Shown here: piece by piece, positions 35,984-45,806 of the stretch
Layout of the letters: each line of letters starts with the position of its first letter
Numbering within the stretch: position 1 is the stretch's first letter
NCBI RefSeq assembly: GCF_003675895.1
Contig: NZ_ML014756.1
Location: forward strand, 62,001 to 126,000
Source of the DNA: Parashewanella curva
GTDB taxonomy: Bacteria; Pseudomonadota; Gammaproteobacteria; Enterobacterales; Shewanellaceae
DNA length: 64,000 bases
Reading direction: 5' to 3'
Notes under the pieces: generated by a model
What the model was told of the DNA's origin: nothing
Database searches by the model: none
The model's input: the letters and a program-made list of their open reading frames with translations, nothing else
Program-made: the position numbers and the translations under genes

Positions 35984-36402
35984 GTATGATGGCTAAATTG
36001 ACACAGAAGTGGGGCAACAACATTGATTCTATGAGAGACATAATTATAGAAAATGTCTGTTCTTTAATATCTTGTCGTGCCCCTTTCTGGGAGGAAAAAT
36101 TAAAAACTGGACATTTAAAAGGCACCATTGTGCATTATGGGATTCGTCATGCCACTCGATCACAGAGTAAAGCCAACATTGAGGTAATTTTAGCTGATAT
36201 AACAGAAGTGATTCAATTGTATGAGCCCAGACTTCAACATGTACTTATCGAACCGAGCAAAGATGAGAAACTTACAAACAACCTAAAGTTTCGCATCTCA
36301 GCCGTTTTAGATACTGAGCTTGGTTCTGAAACAATGGTTTTTGATTCGGTATTGGATTTCAGTTTCAATCAGCTTGATATAAGGAATTCAAACCTTGTCT
36401 GA
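35980..36402 (+). CDS. tssE: T6SS baseplate protein TssE (gp25-like)
   Basis: Baseplate wedge component that starts sheath polymerisation. The 140-aa protein has the gp25 signature YEPRLQHVLI near residues 78-87, with the conserved Glu-Pro-Arg, the N-terminal VCSLISCRAP segment where relatives place the LLNTR motif, and a C-terminal strand region. Its ATG overlaps the stop of the TssC-like gene by four bases. tssF begins inside its last codons. Confidence 0.9.
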   Translation: MSMMAKLTQKWGNNIDSMRDIIIENVCSLISCRAPFWEEKLKTGHLKGTIVHYGIRHATRSQSKANIEVILADITEVIQLYEPRLQHVLIEPSKDEKLTNNLKFRISAVLDTELGSETMVFDSVLDFSFNQLDIRNSNLV

Positions 36403-38176
36403 GACAATGTTAACCTACTTTGAACAAGAGCAGCAGTTCATTCGGCGTGATGGTGCTATGTTTGCCATTCAGCATCCTGGAGCTGCAAACGCATTAGGAA
36501 TAAGCAAGGAGGGAGTGGATGATCCGCAAATATCGCGCCTTATAGAAAGTATCGCTTTATTAAATGGCCGGTTACAAAAGAGGTTGGATGGTAGCTTTCC
36601 AGAACTTACTGAAAGTCTTATTCAATTACTATTCCCACATTATCTAAGACCGATTCCTTCATATGCAATTTTAAACTTTGCAATCGATGATTCTGCCAAT
36701 TCGAGCCATTTAATACCAGCGCTTACTGAGTTTGATGTAAAGAGTGGCAATCAGACATCGTGCATTTTTAGAACGACTGAAGACATTACACTTTATCCAA
36801 TTAAACTCAGTAAGGTTCGAGTCGCTTTTGCACCTTTTGATGTTCCGAAGCCTAAAGGTGCTGAGCAAGCTAAGGCACTAATTGAAATTGATATTGAGAC
36901 CATTGATGAAACGATTCTGTTTTCAGATTTAGATATCAAAGAATTAAATTTATATTTAAAAGGTGAAGCCAATGCTGCGTTGAGATTGTACGACATAGTA
37001 TTTCAAAAGACACTTGAGATATGTGTTTCGACTGAAGATAAAAATTACGTTTTAGGTCGTAATCGTATGAATTCAGTTGGTTTTGAGCTAGAAGAAAGTC
37101 TACTTCCTTATAATGTATCTTCATTCGCTGGTTTTAGGCTTCTTGCTGAATTTTTTACCTTTCCAGAGCGATTTAATGCGTTTAGGTTTGATTTACATGA
37201 ATGTCTAAAGCAAGTGGATTCAAATCGTATCTGTTTACGACTTTTCCTTAGTGAGTTAAGTGTTGATATGGCTAGAGGGCTCTCAACCAACAATTTTTGT
37301 TTGTTCTGTGTACCAATAGTTAACTTGCACACTATGACGGCTGATCCGGTTTCAATAGACTTTTTAAAAAGGCAATATCCGTTGATATTAGATTCTGGTC
37401 AAATCGAGGGGATAGAGGTTTTTTCTGTCGATCAAGTCTTTGATGTAACAGATGGAGATTTAGTCAAAGTTCCAGCTATCTATAGTGAGAAATATCTTGA
37501 AAATCAGTGTGGGTTAAGGTGGCAATTAGTTCAAGAATCACATGAAGATGGTCATATTCAAAGCCATTTAAAAGTTGCTGATCTTAAACATCTTGGTGCA
37601 AGTGGAGATAACAGAACGTGGCTGGTGAAAGTGACGGTAACCAATGGCTTAAAAGCGGGTACTTTACCTCTATCAAGTGAACTTCGCTGCAGAGATTCAC
37701 TAACAATTCCGGGGACAATGAGGTTATTACGAAAGCCATCTATTGCACTAAAGCGTAGAGATGCGGATGAAGAAATTTGGTCGTTATTGTGTCATTTACA
37801 TTTCAATTATCAGAGCATTTTAGGTAACAATGATCCCAAGCGTACTCTTAAAGAGGTTTTCCATTTGTACAACCATAATCAAAGCACACAAAACACCGCT
37901 TATATCGAGTCGATAAATAACATTGAACTTGAACAGATAGTTTCTCCAATTAGAGTTTCAGGAAAAGGATGCTTCGCTTATGGAACTAAGATCACGGTTA
38001 CCTTAGATGCAAATCAAATAAATGGTGGCTTAGTATTATTTAGTACGCTATTAGATAAATTTTTTTCATATTTCGCGAACTTTAATAGTTTTAATCAACT
38101 TGAAATAAAGCTAGAAAGTCAGGATGAAGTATATATTTCGTTTCCGAGGAGATCAGGATGCAAAGGTCTTCTTTAA
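36395..38176 (+). CDS. tssF: T6SS baseplate protein TssF
   Basis: Baseplate wedge partner of TssG (2:1). The 593-aa protein has the typical start YFEQEQQFIRRDGAMFAIQHPGA (cited as motif near residues 8-30; central part FIRRDGAMFA), the ALLNGRLQKRLDG block and the LIQLLFPHYLRPIPS motif at about 75-90. The start is TTG at 36395 with AAGGA at 36381-36385 and 9-nt spacing; it overlaps the end of tssE by 8 bp. An ATG four codons later has no ribosome site. The stop overlaps tssG by 19 bp. Confidence 0.94.
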   Translation: MSETMLTYFEQEQQFIRRDGAMFAIQHPGAANALGISKEGVDDPQISRLIESIALLNGRLQKRLDGSFPELTESLIQLLFPHYLRPIPSYAILNFAIDDSANSSHLIPALTEFDVKSGNQTSCIFRTTEDITLYPIKLSKVRVAFAPFDVPKPKGAEQAKALIEIDIETIDETILFSDLDIKELNLYLKGEANAALRLYDIVFQKTLEICVSTEDKNYVLGRNRMNSVGFELEESLLPYNVSSFAGFRLLAEFFTFPERFNAFRFDLHECLKQVDSNRICLRLFLSELSVDMARGLSTNNFCLFCVPIVNLHTMTADPVSIDFLKRQYPLILDSGQIEGIEVFSVDQVFDVTDGDLVKVPAIYSEKYLENQCGLRWQLVQESHEDGHIQSHLKVADLKHLGASGDNRTWLVKVTVTNGLKAGTLPLSSELRCRDSLTIPGTMRLLRKPSIALKRRDADEEIWSLLCHLHFNYQSILGNNDPKRTLKEVFHLYNHNQSTQNTAYIESINNIELEQIVSPIRVSGKGCFAYGTKITVTLDANQINGGLVLFSTLLDKFFSYFANFNSFNQLEIKLESQDEVYISFPRRSGCKGLL

Positions 38177-39153
38177 CTGAAAAATTATCATCAGTGGATG
38201 GTGCAGAATTAGCTAGCGCTTGGCAATTAATTAAACACGAAGCGGCGAGTAATGGTACGAGGCCAAGAATTAGGTTCCGATGTGAATCATTACCTGCTTA
38301 TTATCATTCTCAGGTCACCAGTGTCAGTCATAACACTCGACAATTTTGGATAATTGAAACAAGCATAGCTGCATTATCTGGAAGTCATGGGGTTATGCCT
38401 CGGCCTATGTATCGTGCCGCATTAGAAGCGCGTTTTGAGTATAGCGATGAAGCAGCTATCGATTTTTTTAATGGCTTTAATAACCGTTATTTAAACTTAT
38501 TTTGTCAGGTCGAAAACAAGCATCAAATAGTGCGCTTAAAAGAAGAAGAAACATTTACATGGCCAACACATGGGACACACATCAGTGAGCTTTTGGCTAA
38601 GTTATCCGGTGTTGTAGGCGAATCAAATGTGATTCCACAAAAACACTTTATTCAATATACAGCTTTATTGGGTTTTAAACTGACCTGCCCAATAGCATTG
38701 AGAATGATGCTAGAAGATTATTTTGAGGCAAAATTTGAGATTGACTATTTTGATATGGAGCATCAAGCGCTCACACCATGTTCATTAACGAGAATTGGCC
38801 GTAACGGTCAAAACCAAAAGCTAGGTAAAACTACACTTATTGGGAAAGTCGCCACGATGGTGGGGCAGAGCCTTAAGATAAAAATATGCCCACGAAATTA
38901 TCTTCATTATTTAGAAGTTTATAGTGATAAGAAGTTAACGCTTGCAATTGATCATATGGTGAAAACCTATATGGGGATCAATATTAAGTACAAGTTATAT
39001 ATGAAGGTGAATAGCCGATATTTACCTAGAACACGTTTACTATCATCAGCAAGTAACGCGACTAAATTAGGACGTTCAGCCTGGATGGGAAGCCAAAATA
39101 CATCAAAACAATTTGTTGAAATGCCGCTTGCTATTGATCCGCTTTTACAATGA
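38158..39153 (+). CDS. tssG: T6SS baseplate protein TssG
   Basis: Baseplate protein that binds TssF, TssE and TssK. The 331-aa protein has family features: IRFRCESLPAYYHSQVTSV near the N-terminus, GSHGVMPRPMYRAALEA where relatives carry the G-x-x-G-x-LP-x-hYt motif, and DFFNGFNNRYLNLFCQVEN. C-terminal motif LTRIGRNGQNQKLGKTTLIG resembles the family L-G-x-x-A-x-x-G region. It overlaps tssF by 19 bp and ends 12 bp before clpV. Confidence 0.92.
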   Translation: MQRSSLTEKLSSVDGAELASAWQLIKHEAASNGTRPRIRFRCESLPAYYHSQVTSVSHNTRQFWIIETSIAALSGSHGVMPRPMYRAALEARFEYSDEAAIDFFNGFNNRYLNLFCQVENKHQIVRLKEEETFTWPTHGTHISELLAKLSGVVGESNVIPQKHFIQYTALLGFKLTCPIALRMMLEDYFEAKFEIDYFDMEHQALTPCSLTRIGRNGQNQKLGKTTLIGKVATMVGQSLKIKICPRNYLHYLEVYSDKKLTLAIDHMVKTYMGINIKYKLYMKVNSRYLPRTRLLSSASNATKLGRSAWMGSQNTSKQFVEMPLAIDPLLQ

Positions 39154-39165
39154 GTCGGAATAGTT

Positions 39166-41778
39166 ATGATTAATGTCGAATTACAAAGTTTAGTCAAACG
39201 CTTAACAACGGAACTGAAAACAACATTAGAAGATGCTGCCGGAGAATGTTTAGCTAGAACTCATTTTAGTATTGAGCTTGAACATTGGTTTTATGTACTT
39301 TTTAGAGCTCAAAAAATGGGATGGTTGGCAGCGTGTGAAGCCAGTGGTACTCCAAAAGATATTCTGATTACCAAGGTTAACGAAGAGTTAGCAAGTTTTA
39401 GTAAAGGAAATGACTCTTCACCTTCACTTTCGGCATATTTAATTGAGCTATTAAAAGATGCGTGGATGTTAGCCACGTTAAATCACTCCCAAATGAAAGT
39501 GGATGAATACCATTTATTACTGGTTCTAAAGCAAAGAATTGAACAGGGAGCCTACAATGGTGCATTGAGCATGTGGATTAATAACCTTTCGTCAGAATGG
39601 TTAAAAGCGCAATCATTAAAGACTTCTAAAACATCCACCAGCACAGAAATAGAACACACAGCGTCAACAGAGCAAAGCTTTGACAGTAATACACCAGCAC
39701 TTGATAAGTACTCTAAAAACATTACACAAGCGGCAAGAGATGGAAACTTAGATCCAGTCACGGGCAGAACCGTTGAAATTCGAAAGGCCATTGATATTTT
39801 ATGTCGACGCCGACAAAACAGCCCAATATTGGTTGGCGATCCCGGTGTGGGAAAAACTGCAATTGTAGAAGGACTTGCACAGCAAATTGTCTCTGGGAAT
39901 GTGCCTTCTTTTTTAGCTAATGTCGAGCTCAGAGCATTAGATCTTTCCTCGATTCAAGCTGGAGCCAGCATAAAAGGTGAGTTTGAAAATCGCTTAAAGG
40001 ACATTATCACTGAGATAAAGCAGTCAGCGGTTCCTATTATTATGTTTATTGATGAAGCACATACATTAATTGGTGCTGGTGGCGCAGCTGGTCAAAATGA
40101 TGCTGCAAATATTCTAAAACCAGCATTAGCTCGTGGTGAATTCCGCTCTATTGCCGCAACTACATGGGCTGAATATAAGCAGTATTTTGAATCTGATGCC
40201 GCATTAACACGTCGTTTTCAATTAATTGGTGTAAAAGAACCGGAAGAAGATTCAGCTGTGCAGATGCTCTCTGGCATAAAACAAAGCTTAGAAGATCATC
40301 ATCAAGTTAAAGTTCTGCAAGAAGCGGTCAAAGCTTCAGTTTCAATGTCTATTCGCTATTTACCCGATCGAAAGCTCCCAGATAAAGCCATAAGTCTTCT
40401 AGATACCGCTTGTTCTCGCATTGCGCTCAGTCAATCTGCCACTCCATTTCAGCTGGAAGCATTAGCAGAGCAAATTGATTATTTAGAAAAAGAAATAAAA
40501 ACAGCTACTCATGAAACAAATTTGTGGTCAATCGAAGCTGAGCATATTGATAAAGTGAAAGAAAAGCTGTCTCAAATGCGACAAGAGCATGAGCAAATAT
40601 CACAACAATGGCAGCAAGAAAAAGTCTTAGCCGATGAAATATTACAACTGCAAACTCAGCTATCTGATGCGTTACAAAACCCTAATAAATCAGATTTACA
40701 AGCGCAGCAGACAAAATTGAAGCAAAAAATGGATGAATTGAGTTCATTGCAAGGTGAGCGTCCATTAGTTATTCCTCAAGTGAATAAGCAAACTATTGCA
40801 GAAGTTATCTCGTTATGGACAGGTATTCCTGTTGGTAACATGATGAAGCAAGAAGTTGAAAGGTTAATGAGCCTTGAGTCGCATATTAGTGAAAGAGTGA
40901 TCGGGCAGAGTACTCCGGTTGCCGAAATTTCCCAGACGATTCGAATGGCGCGTGCAGGACTAAAAGATAGCAGAAAACCTATTGGCGTATTTTTGATGTG
41001 TGGACCTAGTGGCGTAGGAAAGACAGAAACAGCTTTGGCTTTGACGGGTGAGCTATACGGTGGCGAACACAACATAATTGCCATCAATATGACAGAATTT
41101 AAAGAAGAGCATAAAGTATCAATGTTGTTAGGTTCTCCTGCTGGATACGTTGGCTATGGAAAAGGTGGGGTATTAACTGAAGCGGTAAGAAAAAATCCAT
41201 ACTCTGTATTATTACTTGATGAAATGGAAAAAGCACATCCTGGAGTGCATGATATTTTTTATCAAATATTCGATAAGGGCAGTATTTCAGATAGTGAAGG
41301 GCGAAATATCGACTTTAAAAATACTATCATCATTATGACATCAAATGCCGCTGACGGAGCAGTGGTTCAAGCCTGTGAACATGAGCGTCCTGATATTCCT
41401 GAATTAACTCAAACCATCTTTCCTGAGTTACAAAGATACTTTAAGCCAGCATTTCTTGGGCGAACGATTATCGTACCGTATTATCCGCTAAACGACGAAG
41501 AATTGGCGGCGATTACCCGTCTGTCACTCAAGCGAATCGAAAAAAGTATCACACAACGATATGGCGCCAGCTTTAAATATGATGATGAAGTAATTACAGA
41601 AATCGTTAACCGAAATCAATCCCCAGAAACAGGTGCGAGAGCCATTGAACAAATTATCAATAGAACATTGATGCCTAATTTAGCTAACCAATGTATCGAG
41701 CGTATGATTGAAGGATTATCTATAAGTGAGATTGATATCAAGTTAGATTCAGGTCAGTTTGATATTGTAATTGAGTAG
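39166..41778 (+). CDS. tssH: T6SS AAA+ ATPase ClpV (TssH)
   Basis: Hexameric unfoldase that disassembles contracted sheaths for reuse. The 870-aa protein has the N-terminal double-Clp domain (about 1-150), AAA-1 with Walker A GDPGVGKTAIV near residue 225 and Walker B MFIDEAHTLIG, a ClpB-like coiled-coil region (about 430-530, rich in Gln and Lys), and AAA-2 with Walker A GPSGVGKTETA near 615 and Walker B VLLLDEMEKAHP. All ATP motifs look intact. The linker of about 30 Ser/Thr-rich residues after the N-domain (STSTEIEHTASTEQS) is variable. Confidence 0.96.
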   Translation: MINVELQSLVKRLTTELKTTLEDAAGECLARTHFSIELEHWFYVLFRAQKMGWLAACEASGTPKDILITKVNEELASFSKGNDSSPSLSAYLIELLKDAWMLATLNHSQMKVDEYHLLLVLKQRIEQGAYNGALSMWINNLSSEWLKAQSLKTSKTSTSTEIEHTASTEQSFDSNTPALDKYSKNITQAARDGNLDPVTGRTVEIRKAIDILCRRRQNSPILVGDPGVGKTAIVEGLAQQIVSGNVPSFLANVELRALDLSSIQAGASIKGEFENRLKDIITEIKQSAVPIIMFIDEAHTLIGAGGAAGQNDAANILKPALARGEFRSIAATTWAEYKQYFESDAALTRRFQLIGVKEPEEDSAVQMLSGIKQSLEDHHQVKVLQEAVKASVSMSIRYLPDRKLPDKAISLLDTACSRIALSQSATPFQLEALAEQIDYLEKEIKTATHETNLWSIEAEHIDKVKEKLSQMRQEHEQISQQWQQEKVLADEILQLQTQLSDALQNPNKSDLQAQQTKLKQKMDELSSLQGERPLVIPQVNKQTIAEVISLWTGIPVGNMMKQEVERLMSLESHISERVIGQSTPVAEISQTIRMARAGLKDSRKPIGVFLMCGPSGVGKTETALALTGELYGGEHNIIAINMTEFKEEHKVSMLLGSPAGYVGYGKGGVLTEAVRKNPYSVLLLDEMEKAHPGVHDIFYQIFDKGSISDSEGRNIDFKNTIIIMTSNAADGAVVQACEHERPDIPELTQTIFPELQRYFKPAFLGRTIIVPYYPLNDEELAAITRLSLKRIEKSITQRYGASFKYDDEVITEIVNRNQSPETGARAIEQIINRTLMPNLANQCIERMIEGLSISEIDIKLDSGQFDIVIE

Positions 41779-41836
41779 GAGCTGTGAAACTTTCTAGCAT
41801 TCGAACTCACCTGTATTCATTTGAGAAATAGACATT

Positions 41837-42811
41837 ATGCCATTGTCAATTCGTATTATTAGCTCCCCAGAGGGCGAGAGTATTTCTGAATGGAATAAGA
41901 ATTTCCCTGAAACAGGGGGAGAAATCGGGCGTTCGCCTGAGTCAACAATGACTCTTAATGATGTATCAAGAATAATTTCCAGCCAGCATGCTGTTATTCG
42001 AAAAACGGCTAGAGGTTATCAAGTTATGGATAACAGCTCTAATGGTCTTTTTATTAATGGTTCGTCTAAGCCATTAGGTAGGGGAGTTCAAACCAGTTTA
42101 AATGATGGTGATATTTTAGGGATTGGAAATTATCGGCTCTTAGTCTCATGCTTTCTACCAGAGCAAGCTACTGCACACCCGTTTGATTCTAGCCCTCAAA
42201 CTGATGATCTTGATGACGATCCTTTTCATAAACAGCTTGACCTAGGCCAGCAAGAGCTTCGGTCCAATTCTCGCACTCCTTATGACGAACCATCCAGCCA
42301 CAGACAGCAACCAATAGAGTTAGAGCCGACAATACAAGAGTCACAACTCGATTTGGTTGAGGATGATCCCTTTAATTCAGGCATGGACATCAATATTGCA
42401 GAAGTCGAAAAAGAAGCCGAGATTGGTTTTGTTGATGTAGAAGAAGATCCATTTTACGAAGAATCATTAGCGAAAACCAAACTACCATCACCAATTAAAG
42501 CAAGTGTAGAAAAACAAGAGACAAGCTATTCCCTTGCAAGGCTGATTAGTGCTGAAGAAAATTTAAAGCAAAAGACCGAAAACGCCATGGAATTGGCAAT
42601 ATCAAAACTGTTAATCGAATTATCTCCCAGCAATTTACAGAGTATGTTTGATGATTTGACTGTGCCATCAATTTTTCATCGAAAGCCCAATTATTGGGAA
42701 ATGTATAAACGCTTTTACAGCAGACAATTAAATAGCCGAACTTGGCAAATTAAATTCCATGCCTATTTTACAGAAGCACTCAAAACACAAAGAAATGGTG
42801 ATGAGGATTAA
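41837..42811 (+). CDS. tagH: T6SS FHA-domain protein (TagH/Fha type)
   Basis: Phosphothreonine-binding regulator; in other systems it is phosphorylated by PpkA to trigger assembly. The 324-aa protein starts with an FHA domain (about 5-108): the key pattern GEIGRSPESTM with the conserved Gly-Arg, then ISSQHAVIRK (Ser-x-x-His) and DNSSNGLFING (Asn-Gly). An acidic linker with repeated DDPF-like pieces (DDDPFHKQLD, EDDPFNSG, EEDPFYEE) follows, then a C-terminal helical domain (about 230-324). The kinase-like gene further down the operon is a possible partner. tssJ starts 1 bp after its stop. Confidence 0.92.
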   Translation: MPLSIRIISSPEGESISEWNKNFPETGGEIGRSPESTMTLNDVSRIISSQHAVIRKTARGYQVMDNSSNGLFINGSSKPLGRGVQTSLNDGDILGIGNYRLLVSCFLPEQATAHPFDSSPQTDDLDDDPFHKQLDLGQQELRSNSRTPYDEPSSHRQQPIELEPTIQESQLDLVEDDPFNSGMDINIAEVEKEAEIGFVDVEEDPFYEESLAKTKLPSPIKASVEKQETSYSLARLISAEENLKQKTENAMELAISKLLIELSPSNLQSMFDDLTVPSIFHRKPNYWEMYKRFYSRQLNSRTWQIKFHAYFTEALKTQRNGDED

Positions 42812-42812
42812 G

Positions 42813-43307
42813 ATGAAAAAAAACTTAACCATAATCTTGTTTACTTTGTGTTGTAGTAGTTGCAGCACTATAAGCAGCATCTGGCCCTTTGGTGATGACA
42901 TAAAGCCGTCGCCCCAATTGGTGGTGAACATTACTGCTCATAATAATATTAATCCAAATCTAGCAGGTGTTGCTTCGCCCATAGAGCTGAGGCTTTATCA
43001 GCTCAATGATAGTGAAGCGTTTTCTCAAACTGATTTTATTAGCCTGTATACCGATCCTCAGGGAGCACTCAAAGCGGGTTTATTATCAGCGCGTAATTTG
43101 TCGAGTATATTTCCTGGACAGTCTAAAAAGTTTACCTATCCACTTAATGCACAGACCCAATTTATTGGCATTATTGCGGCATTTGCAGACTATCGGCAAG
43201 CAAAAACCAAGGGAATTTATAAGGTTTTGCTTTCACATGGCGCAATTATAAATATCAATTTAGATGGTTTAAATCTATCAGTTTCAGGAGAAATTGAAGA
43301 TAAGTAG
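42813..43307 (+). CDS. tssJ: T6SS outer-membrane lipoprotein TssJ
   Basis: Anchors the TssLM membrane complex to the outer membrane. The protein (164 aa from ATG 42813) has a lipoprotein signal, MKKNLTIILFTLCCSSC, with the likely lipidated cysteine at residue 17; neighbouring cysteines 13 and 14 are an oddity. The mature domain shows family landmarks VNITAHNNINPN, SPIELRLYQLNDSEAF and a closing IIAAFADYRQA strand. GAGG six bases upstream fixes the start; the frame is open 18 codons further upstream inside the FHA gene. Confidence 0.92.
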   Translation: MKKNLTIILFTLCCSSCSTISSIWPFGDDIKPSPQLVVNITAHNNINPNLAGVASPIELRLYQLNDSEAFSQTDFISLYTDPQGALKAGLLSARNLSSIFPGQSKKFTYPLNAQTQFIGIIAAFADYRQAKTKGIYKVLLSHGAIININLDGLNLSVSGEIEDK

Positions 43308-43368
43308 TTACCGAAATACGAGTATAAGTATATGGACTTACTTTAATTGCTAATCAATAAGGTAAGTA

Positions 43369-44685
43369 ATGGAAACGAAAAAAATAGTCTGGACTGAGGG
43401 GATGTTTTTAAGCCCTCAGCATTTCCAACAGCAAGAAAGATACTTGGAAAATTACACCAGAGAGTACGCTACATTAGTAACCCCAAATTGTTTCGGATTG
43501 TATGACCTTGCCATTAAATTTTCGCTATTAAGCATTGGCAAAATTCATGTAGAGCATGCCAAGGGCATTTTTCCAGATGGCACTCCTTTTTCCTTAATGA
43601 ATGGGATAACTCTTGAGGTTCCAGAAAATTCAGCAAAGAAAAAAGTGTATTTGGCTTTGCCTATTGCACGGAGTGGGGTGGTTGAGGTAGGTGAAGACGA
43701 AAGGATGAGGCATCGATTAGCCGAACATCAAGTGTTTGATACTAGCCAAGAATCATCCGAAGCTTTAAATATTGAGATAGGGATACCAAACGTTACTCTA
43801 AAATTGGAAGGGGAAGATCTCAAAGACTACACCTTATTAGCGATAGCTCAAATTTTAGAATTTAAATATGAAGGTGAAGTGGTACTTAACGAAGCATTTG
43901 TCCCGTTTTGTCTTCACTTTGGAGTTTCAACTTATCTTCGGGAAAGCATCTCTGATTTATATGCCCAGATGCAATATAGAGCAAAGACCATAGCTCAACG
44001 TTTAACTGCTGATGGAGACAGTAAAAGCTATCAATCTCTCACTAGAGATTACTTATGGTTACAGGCATTAGGTGCTTGGATACCCAAAGTAGGTCACTGG
44101 AATGAGAATGGCTACTTACTTACTCATCTTCTATACCTCGAGTGCGTCTCGATGGCAGGCCAATTTCAAGGATTGGAAGGCAAATTACCTAAAGAATTTC
44201 GTTCTTGGAATCATAACGATCTTTACGGCATTTTTTCACGCGTTTTTTCTGAGATTTTAGTGCTACTTCGAGAAGTCCAAATAGACAATGTCACCACACT
44301 TTCATGGAATAGTAATTTGTTTGCTACTCGGCGGTTACTGCGCACGATAGTTAAAGATCGGAGTTTGTTTCATGATGGTCAATTTATTCTGGTTGTTAAA
44401 TCCAGTATTGGAGCGTCAAGGCTCTGTGATGAATTTCCCAAAGCGGCTAAACTTGCAGGGAACAGTGCCATTGCTGAATTAGTAAGAAATGCTTTATCTG
44501 GCGTGCCGTTACGAAACTTACCATATGCGCCAACAGAACTTAAATCTAAACATGATGCTGCGTATTTTGAAATCAATACTCAATCGGAATTGTGGCAGTC
44601 AATTATCAAAAAAGATGAACCGATTGCTTTGCACATTGATGAGTGTATTGAAAATGTTGAAATTGAATTTCATGTGATCAGGTAA
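43369..44685 (+). CDS. tssK: T6SS baseplate-membrane connector TssK
   Basis: Trimeric adaptor joining the baseplate to TssM/TssL. The 438-aa protein has the hallmark start VWTEGMFLSPQHFQQQERYL, relating to phage receptor-binding protein shoulders, and family blocks GIFPDGTPFSL, VYLALPIARSG and LPYAPTELKSKHDAAYFEIN (cut to the central LPYAPTEL). A GGTAAG ribosome site lies before the ATG. It follows tssJ by 61 bp and is 5 bp before tssL. Confidence 0.95.
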   Translation: METKKIVWTEGMFLSPQHFQQQERYLENYTREYATLVTPNCFGLYDLAIKFSLLSIGKIHVEHAKGIFPDGTPFSLMNGITLEVPENSAKKKVYLALPIARSGVVEVGEDERMRHRLAEHQVFDTSQESSEALNIEIGIPNVTLKLEGEDLKDYTLLAIAQILEFKYEGEVVLNEAFVPFCLHFGVSTYLRESISDLYAQMQYRAKTIAQRLTADGDSKSYQSLTRDYLWLQALGAWIPKVGHWNENGYLLTHLLYLECVSMAGQFQGLEGKLPKEFRSWNHNDLYGIFSRVFSEILVLLREVQIDNVTTLSWNSNLFATRRLLRTIVKDRSLFHDGQFILVVKSSIGASRLCDEFPKAAKLAGNSAIAELVRNALSGVPLRNLPYAPTELKSKHDAAYFEINTQSELWQSIIKKDEPIALHIDECIENVEIEFHVIR

Positions 44686-44690
44686 TTCCG

Positions 44691-45803
44691 ATGGCTAATA
44701 TTTTTTCAGATGAGCCCACAGTCGTTATTCGTCGAGAGCAATCTTCGCCAGAGAACCATTGCTCAGATGAAGAAAATACCCCAGATTTAACTGGCACAGA
44801 AAAGTTGATTGAGAAGCTTGTTGCTTATAAAAGCCCACTATTGAATGCGGCTACACAGTTGCTTGGAATTTTAGTTTCTATACCACGTCAAGGACAACCT
44901 AAAGATATTGATCGTTTTAGGCAACGTTTACTCGATGCAATTTCACATTTTAAAAGTTTGGGAGTGATGCTCGATTACCATCCTAGTGTGATTCAGAAAA
45001 GCTCTTTTGTACTATGTGCAGCCTTTGATGAAGCTATCCTTTATACCAAATGGGGTGAGGACTCTCGATGGGTTAATCATTCCTTACTTAGCAAAAGTTT
45101 TAGTGAAAGAAATGGCGGTGAAGTTTTTTTTCAATTATTAGAAAGGGCCAGTTTACAGCCTCAAAAATTAGTCGATTTTATTGAACTTCAATATGTACTG
45201 ATGATGTTAGGTTTTCAGGGCAAGTATCGTCATAACGATGAAACCGAATTACATGAAATTAAGTCAAATACATTTAAATTGATACGAAACTTCCGTGAAG
45301 AAACTGCATTACCTGTCCCACTTACTCCAAAACTACCTGAGGCATTAAAACCATGGAGAATGGTCAGTTTTAGAAAGGTATTATTGGCAGGTTCGTTAAT
45401 ATTACTTGTGATCTATATGAGTACTGAATATTGGTACTTCAGAGGTAGTAAGCTGGTGCTTGATCAGTTTGTAGCAATGAATGAAAGCATTCCAGCAACA
45501 GGTGCAAAGAATAACACTCTTGGTGATGAAACACACAGTCAAATGTCACATGAACAATCCATGCAAAATCAAATGAATGCAGTGAGGTGGGAAGTCTTTC
45601 TAGGGGTCTACACCAATCCAAGTGATGCTACACAATTAGGAAGAGTACTTGAAGATGCCGGCTATCACACATCAGTTATCGAAACACAATATGGCATTGA
45701 ATTAGTTCTGAGTAAGACAGGGGACTTAGCAACTATCAGAGAACTTGCTAATGAACTAAACATTCGTTTTGGTTTAAATGCTACCATTAGAAAGGTGCAA
45801 TAA
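44691..45803 (+). CDS. tssL: T6SS membrane protein TssL with SPOR-like C-terminus
   Basis: Inner-membrane DotU/IcmH-type protein that forms the membrane complex with TssM and TssJ. The 370-aa protein has the cytoplasmic DotU domain (about 35-215), with SSFVLCAAFDEAILYTKWGE and YVLMMLGFQGKYR, one membrane helix (about 227-246, VLLAGSLILLVIYMS), a polar linker, and a C-terminal domain of about 75 residues (296-370). That domain follows the SPOR pattern: WEVFLGVYTNPSDATQLGRV, GYHTSVI, then a second half with IELVLSKTGDLATIRELANE. SPOR binds denuded peptidoglycan. Peptidoglycan anchors of TssL proteins are more often OmpA-like, so this is unusual. SPOR assignment is by pattern only. Confidence 0.9.
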   Translation: MANIFSDEPTVVIRREQSSPENHCSDEENTPDLTGTEKLIEKLVAYKSPLLNAATQLLGILVSIPRQGQPKDIDRFRQRLLDAISHFKSLGVMLDYHPSVIQKSSFVLCAAFDEAILYTKWGEDSRWVNHSLLSKSFSERNGGEVFFQLLERASLQPQKLVDFIELQYVLMMLGFQGKYRHNDETELHEIKSNTFKLIRNFREETALPVPLTPKLPEALKPWRMVSFRKVLLAGSLILLVIYMSTEYWYFRGSKLVLDQFVAMNESIPATGAKNNTLGDETHSQMSHEQSMQNQMNAVRWEVFLGVYTNPSDATQLGRVLEDAGYHTSVIETQYGIELVLSKTGDLATIRELANELNIRFGLNATIRKVQ

Positions 45804-45806
45804 ACT

